Source: Circinella umbellata (taxonomy: Eukaryota; Mucoromycota; Mucoromycetes; Mucorales; Lichtheimiaceae). From it: 64,000 bases of DNA. The stretch spans positions 1 through 64,000 of the forward strand of contig JAIWNF010000019.1 in the NCBI GenBank assembly GCA_025093555.1. Direction: 5' to 3'. The notes under the pieces are model-generated. The model was not told where the DNA came from, did not search any database, and saw only the letters and a list, made by a program, of their open reading frames with translations. Both the position numbers and the translations under genes were made by a program. Shown here piece by piece: positions 23,340 through 36,100 of the stretch (the stretch's first letter is position 1; the number at the start of each line of letters is the position of its first letter).

Positions 23340-26300
23340 CATATAAATACATTTATTTATTTACTTTTAGCAACAAGCAGCACAACAATTATTAACACAA
23401 TTTCAAGACCATGAAGAAGCATGGACTAGAGTAGATGGTATTCTCGAACGATCCAATGTACCACAAACTAAGGTTCGTTTTTTTTTTCTTTCAATTTAAT
23501 TATTCTTTTTACTTTATAAAATGTTTTTTTTTTTAGTATTGGGGGCATATTATTATGAAGTTTTTTTTTTGTTTGATTATGTGTACCTGGATTATATAAA
23601 ATCAAAGAAAAAAGAAAATAAGCATGGCTATTATTTTTTTTTTTTTGCTTCTCATGATTATTAATATGACGCGTTAATTTTTTTTCTAATGTATTTATTA
23701 TTTTTTCCACAATAAAACATGTAGTTTATCGCACTTCAGATTCTTGAAAAATTTGTACAAACAAGATGGAATACATTACTTCCTGATAGTCGTAATGGTA
23801 AATATATATTTTTATACAAGTAGAAAAAAGGATACATGAAAAAAAAAAACAAAAAACTGACAACTTTTTTAAAATCAATTATTAGCTATTCGTTACTTTA
23901 TTGTTAATGTGATCGTAAAGGTTTCTTCTGACGAAACTTCTTTAGTAAAAGAAAGGACTTATGTGAATAAATTGAATATGGTCTTGGTTCAAGTAAGGTT
24001 TTCTTTTTACTTTATCTTTATTATATATTGATATTATCACACGATATTTTTCAAGAAATTGATCTGGATTCTTTTTTTTTTTTTCAAATAGATTCTTAAA
24101 CAAGAATGGCCTCGAAATTGGCCTTCGTTTATTCCTGAAATTGTTGCTTCTAGTAAATCCAATCTTTCACTTTGTGAAAATAATATGGCCATTTTGAAAT
24201 TGTTAAGGTATGTATTTAAAAAAAAGAGGGTTCAAATTTAAAGATTGATATATTAATTTATATTGATGATTATTTAGTGAAGAAATTTTTGATTATTCAG
24301 CTGAACAAATGACCCAGATTAAAACATCCAATCTTCGAAATCAAATGTGTGGTGAATTTTCTGAAATTTTCACTTTATGTAAAGAAGTATTGGATCGTGC
24401 TCAAAAACCTAGTTTAATTAAAGCTACTTTGGAAACTTTATTACGTTTCTTAAATTGGATTCCATTGGGTTATATTTTTGAAACGGATCTTATTGAAACT
24501 TTAAGAACAAGAGTAAGTTTACATCTATTTTATTATTATGAATTGTTTTATTCATACATTTTCTTTTATAATTAGTTCTTTGAAGTTCCTCAATTCCGTA
24601 ATGTCACTCTCAAATGTTTGACAGAAATTGGTGGTCTTAAGGTAGAAGCACAATATCATGAAAAACTCGCTTTTCTTTTTACAAGTGTTATGAGTGCTGT
24701 TAATGTCATGATTCCACCCAATACAAGTAAGTTTATCTTCTTAGAATTTGGGAGAATGGGAAGGGGATTTAAAAGTTATATTTATTCACTCGATCATGTA
24801 TATTTATATTTATATATAAAATAATAGATATTCATGATGTATATGAAAATAGTAGTGATGATGATCAAGACTTTGTTCAAAACTTGGCCTTGTTTTTGAC
24901 AGGTTTCTTGACATCTCATCTCAAGGTAAAAAATGAAACAATACATAGAATGAAAATTTTAGAGAAAGGAAAAAAAACTAATTTTGGGTTCTTCTAAAAT
25001 AATGTTATATTAGATTATTGAACAATCACCGGGAACACATGATCTTTTGATCAATGCTCATTATTATCTTATCAAGATTTCTAGTGTAGAGGATCGTGAA
25101 ATTTTCAAGATTTGTTTAGAATATTGGGCACAACTTGTAAGTTATAATATAATATATATACATTTGGATGGATTTGGATTTGAGGGGAGGAGAATAGGAT
25201 AAGAAGGTGTGATGATTTGGAATAAATGAATAATAAAGTATTTTACATTTATCTATAAAATTCTAGGTACAAGAACTTTTCGAAGAGGTTCGATCTATGC
25301 CACAACCTGAACATTTATTAGAATTAAATGCTGGTCCAATGAGTGGTGGTCTCCATGGTTATAGACCTCGTAAATTGATTTATGTTGATGTTCTTTCTAG
25401 TTTACGTGTTGTTATGATTGAACGTATGGTTAAACCAGAAGAAGTATTAGTTGTTGAAAATGACGAAGGTGAAATTGTACGTGAATTTGTCAAAGAAAGT
25501 GATACTATCGTTCTTTACAAGAGTATGAAAGAAGTTCTTGTTTATTTGACCAATTTGGATGTTGCTGATACTGAAGAAATTATGACAAATAAGTTGGCAA
25601 GACAGGTAAGAATATTCATTTTTTGATAATTTTAGGAGAGAAGGAGGAGGAAGAGAGCAATAGTGGATTTAGGATTTTATTTTAATAATAATAATAATAA
25701 TTCTTTAGATGGATGGTTCTGAATGGTCATGGCAAAACTTGAATAAATTATGTTGGGCTATTGGTTCTATTTCGGGTGCAATGAATGAAGAAACTGAAAA
25801 ACGATTCTTAGTTACCGTCATCAAAGAACTTTTAAGTTTATGTGAAAAGAAAAGTGGCAAAGATAACAAAGCTGTAGTAGCCTCCAATATTATGTATACT
25901 GTTGGTCAATACCCACGTTTCTTAAAAGCGCATTGGAAGTTTTTAAAGACTGTTGTTAACAAGTTATTTGAATTTATGCATGAATCTCACGAAGGTGTTC
26001 AAGATATGGCTTGTGATACTTTTATTAAAATTTCACAAAAATGTAAAGGTCATTTTATTTCTCAAAAACAAGGAGAATTAAGACCTTTTATTGATGAGAT
26101 TTTAGAATCGATTGATGGTATCACTTCTGATCTTCAACCTCAACAGGTAAATTTTTTTCTTTGTATTATTATTTTATAAATGAAGGTATATAGATAGATA
26201 ATTTACTCTTTATATTTTTAATTAGATCCACACATTTTATGAAGCTGTTGGTTATATGATTTCTGCTCAAAATCTCAATAAGCCTGCACAAGAACGTTTA

Positions 26301-27835
26301 ATGGTTAACTTTATGGAATTACCTAATGCTGCTGTAAGTTTATTTTGTAATTTTGAAAGATAAAAAGTGGAATAAATCTAACTTGAATGTATTAAACATA
26401 GTGGAACAGTATCATGACACAAGCCAAACAAAATGTTAATATACTCAGTAATGCAAGTGAAATTAAAGTATTGGGAAATGTTTTAAAAACCAATGTTGCT
26501 GCTTGCATATCGGTGGGTCCTGGTTATATTATTCAATTAAGCAAGATTTATCATGATTTATTGGCCTTGTACGGTATTGTGGGTAAACTTGTTTCTCAAG
26601 CTGTTGCTGAACAAGGTGTCATTGCTATCAAAACACCCAAGATTCGGGGTCTTCGAACTATCAAAAAAGAAATCTTGAAATTAATTGATGCTTATTTGGA
26701 ATGTGCTGAAGATCTTGCACAAATTGAACAAAATATGGTTGGACCTTTCTTTGAAGCCGTATTATCTGATTATAAAGATAATGTAGATATTGCTAGAGAT
26801 CACGAAGTATTGAATGTGATGGCTACTATGGTCAACAAATTACGAGTAAGTTTATATTGTTATTTTATTAGAGGAGAGAGAGAGAGAAGATTCGATAATA
26901 AGATGACTTATTATAACATATAATGTATATATTAGAACATGATGACACCTAAAATCCCTCTTATACTTGAAGCAACATTCGAACCTACATTAAATATGAT
27001 TACAAAAGACTTTGCCGAATTTCCTGATCATCGAACAGGCTTTTACAACATGTTACGGGCTATTAATCAACATTGTTTCCCTGCATTATTAGAATTAGCA
27101 CCTGCTCAATTCAAATTATTCATTGACAGTATTGTTTGGGGTTTCAAACATACGATGCGTGATATTGCAGATATCAGTTTGCAAATTTGTTCTGAATTAC
27201 TTTCTAATATTAGTAATACAGATCCAGCTATTGCAGGTGCATTCTATCGTTCGTATTATCGTAGTATATTACAAGATATCTTTTTCGTTCTTACTGATCG
27301 TGATCACAAGAGTGGTTTTAAGGGACAAACAGAAGTACTTGCACAATTATTTAATTTGGTAACAAGTAATCGAATTCAAGTACCATTATATGATGCAGAT
27401 CAAGTATCAGATCCTAATACAACCAATGCCCAATTCTTGGAACAATATGTCACTGCATTACTTCAAAATGCTTTCCCTCATTTACAAAGGTAAAAGGAAC
27501 TTGAGAGGGGAGGGATGATGATTATATTATCTTATATATTATATTATATTAACTTGAAAGAAATTTCTTTACTATATTTTAGTGGACAAATTAAAGTGTT
27601 TGTCATGGCCATGTTTGAATATAATAATATTCATACTAAATTCAAACTTGAAGTACGCGACTTCTTAATTCAATTAAAGGAATTTGCAGGTGAAAATGCC
27701 GAACTTTATTTGGAAGAAAAAGAATCTGAAATGGAAGCTAAACGAAAGGCTGAACGTGAAAAGGCATTAGCTATTCCTGGTATGGTTAAACCATCAGAGT
27801 TGCCGGCAACAATGGATGAAGATGAAACGGTCTAA
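23092..27835 (+). CDS. XPO1: exportin-1 (CRM1), nuclear export receptor
   Basis: Fifteen exons join in frame from ATG 23092 to TAA 27833-27835; the first three are 23092-23184, 23371-23472 and 23725-23797. The product is a HEAT-repeat karyopherin with the conserved N-terminal [16 protein letters not shown] region, the CRIME/importin-beta N domain, the central [20 protein letters not shown] helix, and the C-terminal NEYNN-type region (here [11 protein letters not shown]) before an acidic tail. It binds leucine-rich nuclear export signals with Ran-GTP and carries proteins and ribonucleoproteins out of the nucleus. The NES-groove Cys that leptomycin B attacks is present (DMACDTF, TGT at 26012-26014). 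Single copy in this window; identification is secure. Confidence 0.97.
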
Positions 27836-28422
27836 AAAAACATCTCACAAAAAAAAAAACATATACAAATAAATAATATGATATTATCACAAAGAAAAAA
27901 AAGAATATATAAAACGGTTTCACTTTCTTTTTTTTTTTTTACTCACACACAAACACACACATACTCTCTTAGTCACCCCATTCTCATATTATTATTTTCT
28001 CTCTCTTTGTGTGTGTTTCCATGTCTTTCTCTTTTTATTATTATTATTATCTCAAATTATAACTTTTTTTTTATTTCAAGCAAAACATATAACTCACAAC
28101 AAAACAATTCATATTCTTTTTTATATATATATCTTTCTTTTCTCCATCAAAATAAAGGCAAAAAATAATAATAATAATAATAAAAGTTAGGATTTGAAAT
28201 ATAAACTATTATTATTTTTAAACAATTTTCCTAAATTTGGATAATAAATGTCAATTTTAAATTGTCTAATGTAACACAATATTATGCATATATGTTTATA
28301 TATTAAATATAATAATGATTGATGATAATACAAATTTGATTTAAAAAAAGTGAAAAGAAGAAGTAGAGTGAAGGGAATAATAATAAAAGAAGGATAGGGA
28401 ATACAAAAAAAGAAATAGTTAC
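27836..28422. other. 3' intergenic region between convergent genes
   Basis: Holds the 3' ends of the exportin gene (+) and the Mg2+ transporter gene (-). It is made of poly-A, CACA and ATT simple repeats. No ORF with support. Confidence 0.5.
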
Positions 28423-30369
28423 TTAAACAAAACCAAATCGTTTACCAAATGAAACCATGGCAACTATATACATGAACATACCCAAAACAATCCAAAAAAA
28501 CCAGGTTAAATCATTATGATCCTGACCTGGTACATGAACGTTCATTCCCCACAAACTAGCAACTAAATTTAATGGAACAACAATAGTAGCTAAAAATGTC
28601 AATCGATTCACCATTTCATTGGTAGTATTTCCTGCTTGAGACATTTCAATAGAGATTTGACCAAGATAATTACGATGAGCTCTTCCCAATATAAGATCAT
28701 AATGATTTACATTTTGAAGCATAGTCAGAATATGATCTAAACATATTATTAATAATCAGTTATCATTATGATATATATATATATACACACACACACATAA
28801 TTAATATATATTTTACCTTGAATATCACCAAGATATAAAGTCACTTCATGTTGTACTTTACGTATTTCTTTCGTATGTTTATAATCACTTTTTGTAATTT
28901 TTGATTTATCATCATATCGTTTAATTAAACTACGTATAACATCTGCTTTTGAACCTAAAAGTCTTAATAATTGCATAACAGATTTACGACAAGCACCTAT
29001 ACGTCGAAGCATATCTGCTTGTTCCGATCCACTTAATACTAATACCAAATCATCAATAGAATCTACTTCAATTTCAGTATGTTGAATTAATGGAGCAAAA
29101 CTATCTGTAATATCATCAATTAAAGCATAATTTATCCATTCAGGTGTAACATGAATAAAATCTTTCAATTGATTAATACGTTTTCGAACATTGTGTGGGT
29201 GAGGTAACGGTTGAAAATGAAACTAAAGGAGAGAAAATGTATTAGTTTTTTTTAAATATAAAAAATCATCCGATTCCTCGCCTCAGAAACAGAAACAAAA
29301 CTCTTACCGTTAAAACACCCGTTTTAAAAACAATAATATAAAAATTAATAGCTTCAAGATAATTTGCACTGTGAGAATCATGATTAAAACTTCTAAAACT
29401 TATAAACATATAATGTTGAAAGATTTCACATTTCTCACGAGATTCTTGAGCTTGAATATCTTCCGTTGTTAAAGGATGAATTCGAAACACCTTTTATAAT
29501 TGAATTGAATTAATGAAAAAAACTGTCTCTCTTTCTTTCTATTTTTTAAAAGTACTTACTTGACTTAATAATCTCATTTCTTCATTTGTAGCAGCAAAAA
29601 TATCAATCCACCAACCCGATGTATCAAGTAATGCTTCTGCAACCGTATGCTCTTGTTCTTGTTGGTGTTTTTCATCTTCTTCTTTATTATTATTATTAAC
29701 CACGTGTTTATTTAATAATTGTTTTAATGATTGACTTTTGACTGATCCATAATTAGCCGAATAAAATACATATCGATCTGTACTACGTTCTATCTTGTTT
29801 GGATCCTTTAAAGAAAAAAAAAACCCTCAGAGGTTTAATATATATCTCTCTCCTTCTATTTGATAGTTTATATATATATATATATTATTATCTTATACCT
29901 TTATATTTTCACCATATAAACTATATTTTCTTTGAGGTCTTTTTTCTGAATTATCCAATAAATCATCCAATTTAGCCGTATATTGTCTTCTTAAAGTATA
30001 TTCTTCAGTTTCATCTTGACCTTCTTGTTCTTCTTGTTGTTGTTTTTCTTCTAGTGTATTATTATTTTCCTTTTTTTTATCACTTTTTTGTAAAAGTGAT
30101 AAAAGTACATCTGCTTGTACAGTATCATTATCTAAGGGATGTTGATTCATAGGATATAAAACATCATCATCTAAAGTCATTTCTTGTTGTTGTTGTTGTT
30201 GATCTTGTTGTTGTTGTTGTGGATGGTGTTGATAGGAATCATATCTTGAATGAGTGGGTGAAGATGAATGTCTTGAACTAGTATTGGAATCTTCCATTTG
30301 TAAAACAAAGTCGTCCGAATAATTGGAAGGCGAAGGAGTTCGCTTCCCATGGTTGTGATGGTTTTCCAT
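28423..30369 (-). CDS. CorA-type Mg2+ transporter (Alr1/Mnr2 family)
   Basis: Five minus-strand exons with the first at 30369-29899 and the last ending at 28423. The N-terminus is long, Gln/Ser/Asp-rich and disordered. After it comes the cytosolic CorA fold (FRIHPLTTEDI, YMFISFRSF, then the long helix with RKSVMQLLRLLGSK). Two membrane helices end the protein, and the first is followed by the family's GMN signature (WGMNVHVPGQDH), which forms the ion-selective pore mouth. The family forms pentamers that import Mg2+ at the plasma membrane (Alr1) or release it from vacuoles (Mnr2); I cannot tell which from the sequence. The ATG at 30369 was preferred over an in-frame upstream ATG at 30387 because the residues before it look like leader sequence; either is possible. 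Confidence 0.9.
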
Positions 30370-30980
30370 GGTGAAACGGCAGCACAAGTGTGCAATAATA
30401 CCATTAAAAAGAGGGAAAAAAGAAAAAAGAAAAAGTAAGAGTTTTTTTCTTATAATAATAATAAGCAGCTTATATTATTAACTCTTATTTTTAAGCTGAG
30501 AATAATATGGCTTTTTATACAGTGAGGCTTTTTTTGTTAAAATGAGATCAAAAGGGTGTGAAGGGGTGGAGAAAGGTTTTTTTTAACGCATGAAAACCTT
30601 TTTTGAAGTCCCCGGTCCGGTCGATCTATCGGTTCTCTCTCTCTTATATATTATAGACAATCACTACCTATTTCAAAGAGGGGAGGGGGTGAATTTTATT
30701 TGAAGGATTAAAAAAAAAAAATCCTGCCGTTTTCCCCCTCCCCACTTAGATCCGCCACGATTAAAAAAAAAGTAAAAGAGGTATGATTTGAGATAAAACC
30801 CGTTACTATGGTAAATTTAAAAATAGTAGTATGAACAAAAAAGGAAATTTAAAAAACGATTCATGTAAGTTTTTAACATCCCTTTGGATATAAATTCATT
30901 TAATAAGGTAAAGGTGGGGTTCAATACTTTTATTTTTTGTCTCAGCTCTCTTCTCTGACAACAATTAATTTTTTATTATT
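30370..30980. promoter_or_regulatory. shared divergent promoter region
   Basis: This 611-bp space separates the starts of the Mg2+ transporter (-) and peptidyl-tRNA hydrolase (+) genes. It includes a GC-richer patch (about 30605-30635), a G-run/C-run pair (about 30680-30750) and pyrimidine-rich DNA just before the ATG at 30981. No specific factor site is recognised. Confidence 0.4.
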
Positions 30981-31962
30981 ATGAATAATCAATTATTAGT
31001 GCCTTGTGCTGTCATTGCAGTTGTTAGTTTTCTTTCTGGTCTTTATTTAGGACACTCATTGTTATCTCCTGTAAATATTCTTTTTCTTTTTGTTTTTTTT
31101 TTATTTTGTTAAGGAGAGAAAAGAAAAATGCGCTGAATGTGTTCAAATAATTAGAAGTTAGAATCATTACCCCATGGACAAGTAAACAATGAAGAAGAAG
31201 AAGACGAAGAAGAAGAGTTGGACGATTTACCTATTGGAAAAATAAATGCATCTCAATACCGTGATTATAAAATGGTAAATATTGAAATTACTTCTTTTAA
31301 ATAAAATTAGAGTTTAACGAAGAGAACTGATATATACGCGTTTAGGTTCTTGTTGTTCGTACAGATCTTGGAATGACAAAAGGAAAAATTGCTGCACAAG
31401 TAAGAATAAATAGGTTATTTATTGGAGATTAAGGATATATTGATAAGTTCTTCTTTTATAAATAGTGTGGACATGCTACATTAGCTTGTTATAAAGCAGT
31501 TTCTAAAAGTAATCCTGATGTAAGTTATATACATATACATATACACATTCAATATCGAATATTAAATAACATTTATATTATTTTAGGTACTTCGTACATG
31601 GGAACGTACTGGTCAAGCTAAAGTTGCATTAAAAATTGACAGTGAAGAAAAATTGTAATGAATTTATTTATATTTATATAAAAGACAGAGAGAGAGAGAG
31701 ATCAATAAGAGAATTAATTATTATTACTATTATTCTAGACTTGAACTTCAAGCTATTGCATTAAGTATGAATATTACTGCACAAAGTATTTGTGATGCTG
31801 GAAGAACACAAATTGCTGCTGGATCAAGAACAGTACTTGGTATTGGACCAGGTAATACTATATAAATAGATGGATAAATGGATATATAACTAATTCTATA
31901 TTTTTTGTATAGGTCCCATTGAATTGATTAATAGTGTAACAGGTCATTTAAAACTTTTGTAA
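30981..31962 (+). CDS. PTH2: peptidyl-tRNA hydrolase 2, membrane-anchored
   Basis: Seven exons: 30981-31070, 31155-31274, 31346-31399, 31466-31519, 31587-31654, 31739-31851 and 31913-31962. The first exon encodes an N-terminal hydrophobic anchor (CAVIAVVSFLSGLYLGHSLL), followed by an acidic linker. The catalytic Pth2 domain follows with VLVVRTDLGMTKGKIAAQCGH (shown here as the conserved block; catalytic Lys and Asp lie within it), ACYKAV, and the C-terminal DAGRTQIAAGSRTVLGIGP. The enzyme frees tRNA from peptidyl-tRNA that drops off ribosomes. Animal and yeast Pth2 proteins are anchored to the mitochondrial outer membrane through such an N-terminal helix, so the same location is likely. All exon junctions keep the frame. 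Confidence 0.95.
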
Positions 31963-32081
31963 ATAAAAAATAATCACGAACTATTTTTCTTTTTACGTGA
32001 TTTGATTATAAAAAAATTAAAAGGAGACGCGTGTCTTAAATACGTTTCTTTTTATAAATATATCCAAAAAAAAAAAAAAAA

Positions 32082-33562
32082 ATGAAAATAAATAATAACA
32101 GTTTAAAAAGGTTTTGATAATAAATATTCTTATTGATTGGGGTGGGAACATTTAGAATTGAAAGAATTATTAACTATTATTATTATGATCAATCTATTAG
32201 TGATTTAAAAGAATTAAAAGAAAAAGAATCTTATTTGAATCTATTACAACAAGAATATAATAAACAAACAGGCTTATCTTTTTCAAATTCAAATATACCT
32301 CTTCAATCCATTAATCTTCCACTTCATCCGACAACATTACAAAAAGAACTTGAAGATTATAAAGTAATTATTATTTGTATTTTATATACAAAAACAACAA
32401 TTAATAATAATCTTTTCCTTTTATAGGATTATGCCAATAACCTTGAAGAAGTTTTAATACATAAAGAAACAAAAGAAAAATATCTTCGATTTTTAATACA
32501 AGATCCACCTTATGAAATTAATTTAAATGAACTTGAAAATGCAGGTAAATAGAAATTAAGATTTGGAATAAATAAAAAGCACTTATATAATATTATATTT
32601 AGAAAAAAAGACAATAGATCTTGGATCACAAATTAAATCAAGTCAAAATAGTATCAATGATCTTAATAATACAATAGTACAAAAGACTTTTCACATTGAA
32701 ACATGTAAGTAATATATTTTTTTCTTTTTGGACATGAAATAGCATTTCTAATCTATCTATATCTATATAGTAAAAACACAAATATCTATCAGTGTAGATC
32801 AATTAAATCATATGCTTAGTAAAATAGATGAAAAGGTATATAATTATATAAAAAGCATAGTATGACTCTCTAACTCATTCACCCTCCCTTCCAAAGTCTA
32901 AATTATTATCAGAATTAGAAAAAGAATTTGGACCAGAAAAAGAAGTCTTATCATTAGAAGAAGCAAATCATATTCAAGAACAATTGACGCAAGATATTAT
33001 TCAAATTAATATTAATATTGATGAAAAAAGAGATAAAATGATTCAAATGAAAAAAGAAGCATCAGAAATACAACATATTTTAGATGAATTAGAAGGAAAA
33101 TTAGAGATAACAAAAAAACAAGCTTACAGTGAAAAAGTATTTACAACCAAAGAAAGACAAGACATTGATGAAGCAGTACAATGGTAATTTAGGTTCATTT
33201 CAAGTATAGAATATCCAATACTAACTTATTACTTTATAAGGTATGACACATTAGCTATTCAATGTAGTCATATGATGGGTATAGATCATGTTGAAAAATC
33301 ATCCAATGGTATTATCATTCATTTTATTAATAAAGATGAATTAAATATTATTATTAAACATGATAAAATTGAAAATGCAAGAGTAAGTCATATCTATTTT
33401 AAAAAAGGCATACTCTATAATAATAATAACTCTTTTCATCATTTTTAGGTAACAAGTCAAGATTGTTCAATTGATGATTTAGTAAAAATAGCAAAAAGTT
33501 ATCAAAAATTTGAAGATGGTATTCATTTTATTATTCATGGCACTTTTACCAGATTGAAATAA
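32082..33562 (+). CDS. coiled-coil protein, possible kinetochore Sos7/Kre28-like subunit
   Basis: About eight exons from ATG 32082 to TAA 33560-33562. The first coding exon is only 29 bp (32082-32110), and its removal of a 45-bp intron gives a continuous frame into INYYYYDQSISDLKE. The protein is almost wholly charged and helical: an N-terminal part with KEKYLRFLIQDPPYEINL, then long heptad-like coiled coil, then a small globular end (YDTLAIQCSHMMGI ... IIIHFINKDELNIII). This layout, with a short folded domain after a long coiled coil, resembles the fungal Sos7/Kre28 family that partners the Spc7/KNL1 kinetochore protein. The match is from memory and the alternative is an unrelated coiled-coil protein. 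It lies 119 bp after the PTH2 stop on the same strand. Confidence 0.5.
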
Positions 33563-33732
33563 ATGGGGGGGGGACGAGGTCTTAAAAAAAACATAACTAC
33601 CCCACTTTTTTTACTTATAACACCATTATAAAAGAATGGAAAATGTATATATCTTTTTTTTTCTCTTTCTTTCTTTATTATTATTATTATTATTATTTGA
33701 TGAAAGCAACAACATGGCAGGAATAACTCTTT

Positions 33733-35428
33733 TTAAACCAAATCAGTAACTAAAAAAAAACAGGAATATATAAATTAGCATCAAAATAAATAAATAAAAG
33801 AGGTTATAAATAATTTAACTTACCATTCATAGGCATTTCATCAATTTGAGTACTATAATATTGTTCAATATCACGAAGAATCTTGAGATCATCATTCTTG
33901 ACAAAGTTAATAGCAACACCTTTACGACCAAAACGACCTGAACGACCAATACGATGAATATATAATTCACGATTGGAAGGAAGATCATAACTATAAATTT
34001 ATTCATAAAGTAATTTAGTTTTCTCATTTTTTATTCTGTGATAAGAAAAAAAAAACTTACTTGATAACAAGAGAAACTTGTTGTACATCAATACCACGTG
34101 CCCAAACATCTGTAGTAATCAATACTCGACTATATACATTCATATATGTTAGTTTCATAATCCATTTTACAAAATCAATTCTATCAATATATTATTACCT
34201 TGCACCTTGTCTAAATTCTTGCATAATAGCATCACGTTCCTTTTGAGGCATTTCACCATGCATGGCAGATACAGTAAAATTAGATTCTCTCATTTTTTCA
34301 GTAAGCCAATCAACCTAAAAAAACAAAAAAAAACAAAATCAATTCGTCAAGTTTTTCCAAATATCAAAAGATATACCAAGTAAAAAACAAACAAACCTTG
34401 CGTCGAGTATTACAGAAAATAACAGCTTGAGTAATAGTTAAAGTATCATAAAGATCACACAATGTATCAAATTTCCATTCTTCTCTTTCCACAGCAACAA
34501 AAAATTGCTTAATTCCTTCCAAAGTCAATTCATCACGTTTAACCAATATCCTAATAGGTTCTGTCATGAAATTGTGCGTCATTTCAAGTACATCGTGAGG
34601 TAAAGTAGCTGATAACAATACCACTTGTGTAGCAGGAGGTAAATAACGATACACATCATAAATTTGATCCTTAAATCCACGATTCAATAATTCATCTGCT
34701 TCATCTAAAATCAACATTTTGATATTACGTGTACGTAAATTACGTCTTCGAATCATATCAAATACACGACCTGGTGTACCTGACACAACATGTACTCCAT
34801 TGTCAAGACGTCGAATATCTTCTCCTACACTGGTACCACCAATACAAGCGTGACATTGAACATTCATATAATCACCTAGTGCTAAAATAACACTTTGAAT
34901 TTGTGTGGCTAATTCACGTGTAGGTGATAATACAAGTACTTGCGTTTCGCGTAAAGAAGTATCGATCGTTTGAAGTGCTGAAATCGCTAATGTTGCTGTT
35001 TTACCAGTACCCGATTGAGCTTGAGCAATTACATCGCGTCCACGCATAATGGGAACAATGGCTTTTTTTTTATATTTATATAAATGTATGATGTTAATTA
35101 TAAACTACCCTTTTTTTTCCCTCTCTTTATAAGTAAATTAGAGTTCTTTTTTACCTCTTTGTTGAATAGCCGATGGTTTTTCAAAATTATAAGCATAAAC
35201 ACCACGAAGTAGATCTTCCTTTAATCCGATCGAATCAAAAGTAGGAACTACTTTAACCTAGGAACACAAAAAAAAAAAAGATCGTTAACAGAAAAAAAAA
35301 ACCACCTCTTTAAAAAAGTTTAATAATAATAATGAAAAGAAAGTGAGAACTATATATATATATAAAGCCTTTACATTTTCAGATGTTTCAAAGTTTAATT
35401 TTTCATCAGCTTGTGGATCGTAAGCCAT
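33733..35428 (-). CDS. FAL1: DEAD-box RNA helicase eIF4A3 / FAL1
   Basis: Minus-strand gene from ATG at 35428 to TAA at 33735-33733; the last exon is a 17-bp coding end (33749-33733) that completes MPMN-VTDLV, close to the family's MPMNVADLI. All helicase motifs are intact: Q motif ([10 protein letters not shown]), [30 protein letters not shown] and [13 protein letters not shown]. The block [20 protein letters not shown] is specific to the eIF4A3/FAL1 branch rather than translation-initiation eIF4A. The protein is the RNA-clamping core of the exon junction complex in intron-rich eukaryotes, and FAL1 acts in 18S rRNA maturation in yeast. Given the intron density here, an exon junction role is plausible. 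Confidence 0.95.
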
Positions 35429-36100
35429 GTTTTTTTATTTCTTTTTTAAAGAGAAAAAAGAGAGAGAGGGAAAAAAAAAAGAGGGTTTGTTATAGATTTT
35501 GCTTATACTTTTTGGGAATATATGTAGTTCTGTGACTTTAAAATCAGCTCAATTGAAGCAACTTTTTTCTTTTATCTGCTTGTCAAAATTTAACAGTGAG
35601 GGATTTTATTTGATATCGATTTCTCACTTTAATTATGATTGTTAATAAGATGGAGAGGAAAAGAAAACCGTTCTCAAAAGATAAAACAAATGGACTCATT
35701 CTTCCTTGATTAGTACAAACTATACGAGTGCAATAAGGATGGTTTGAAAAGACCTTTAATTGTCCGTATTACTTACTACTACTAGATATTATTTTAATGA
35801 CTCTAAAATAAAAGCTTTCTCTTCTGAAAGCATTTAATTTCTTTCATTCAATCTTCTACAAGTATATACTTACAGATAGACTAAATATGTAATCACTGAT
35901 ATATAATCACTGATTTTTGGGAGAGAGAGTTTTTATACCCAAAAAGAAAAAACAGATTCCCATTAGTACAGTATTGAGGGAAAAAAAACAAAACTCAGAT
36001 AACAAAGTACAAAGTAAAAAGAATTCAGTTTTTGCCTTTAATCCCCTTTATAGCTTTTCTGTTTCTTTTTAATCTTTCTCTTTATATCCAAAAAAAAAAA
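35429..36100. promoter_or_regulatory. divergent promoter region between FAL1 and the SWI/SNF subunit gene
   Basis: A 672-bp AT-rich spacer separates two divergent housekeeping starts. Pyrimidine tracts lie before both ATGs. There are GAGAGA stretches near 35455-35470 and 35920-35930. No TATA or factor site is assigned with confidence. Confidence 0.4.
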
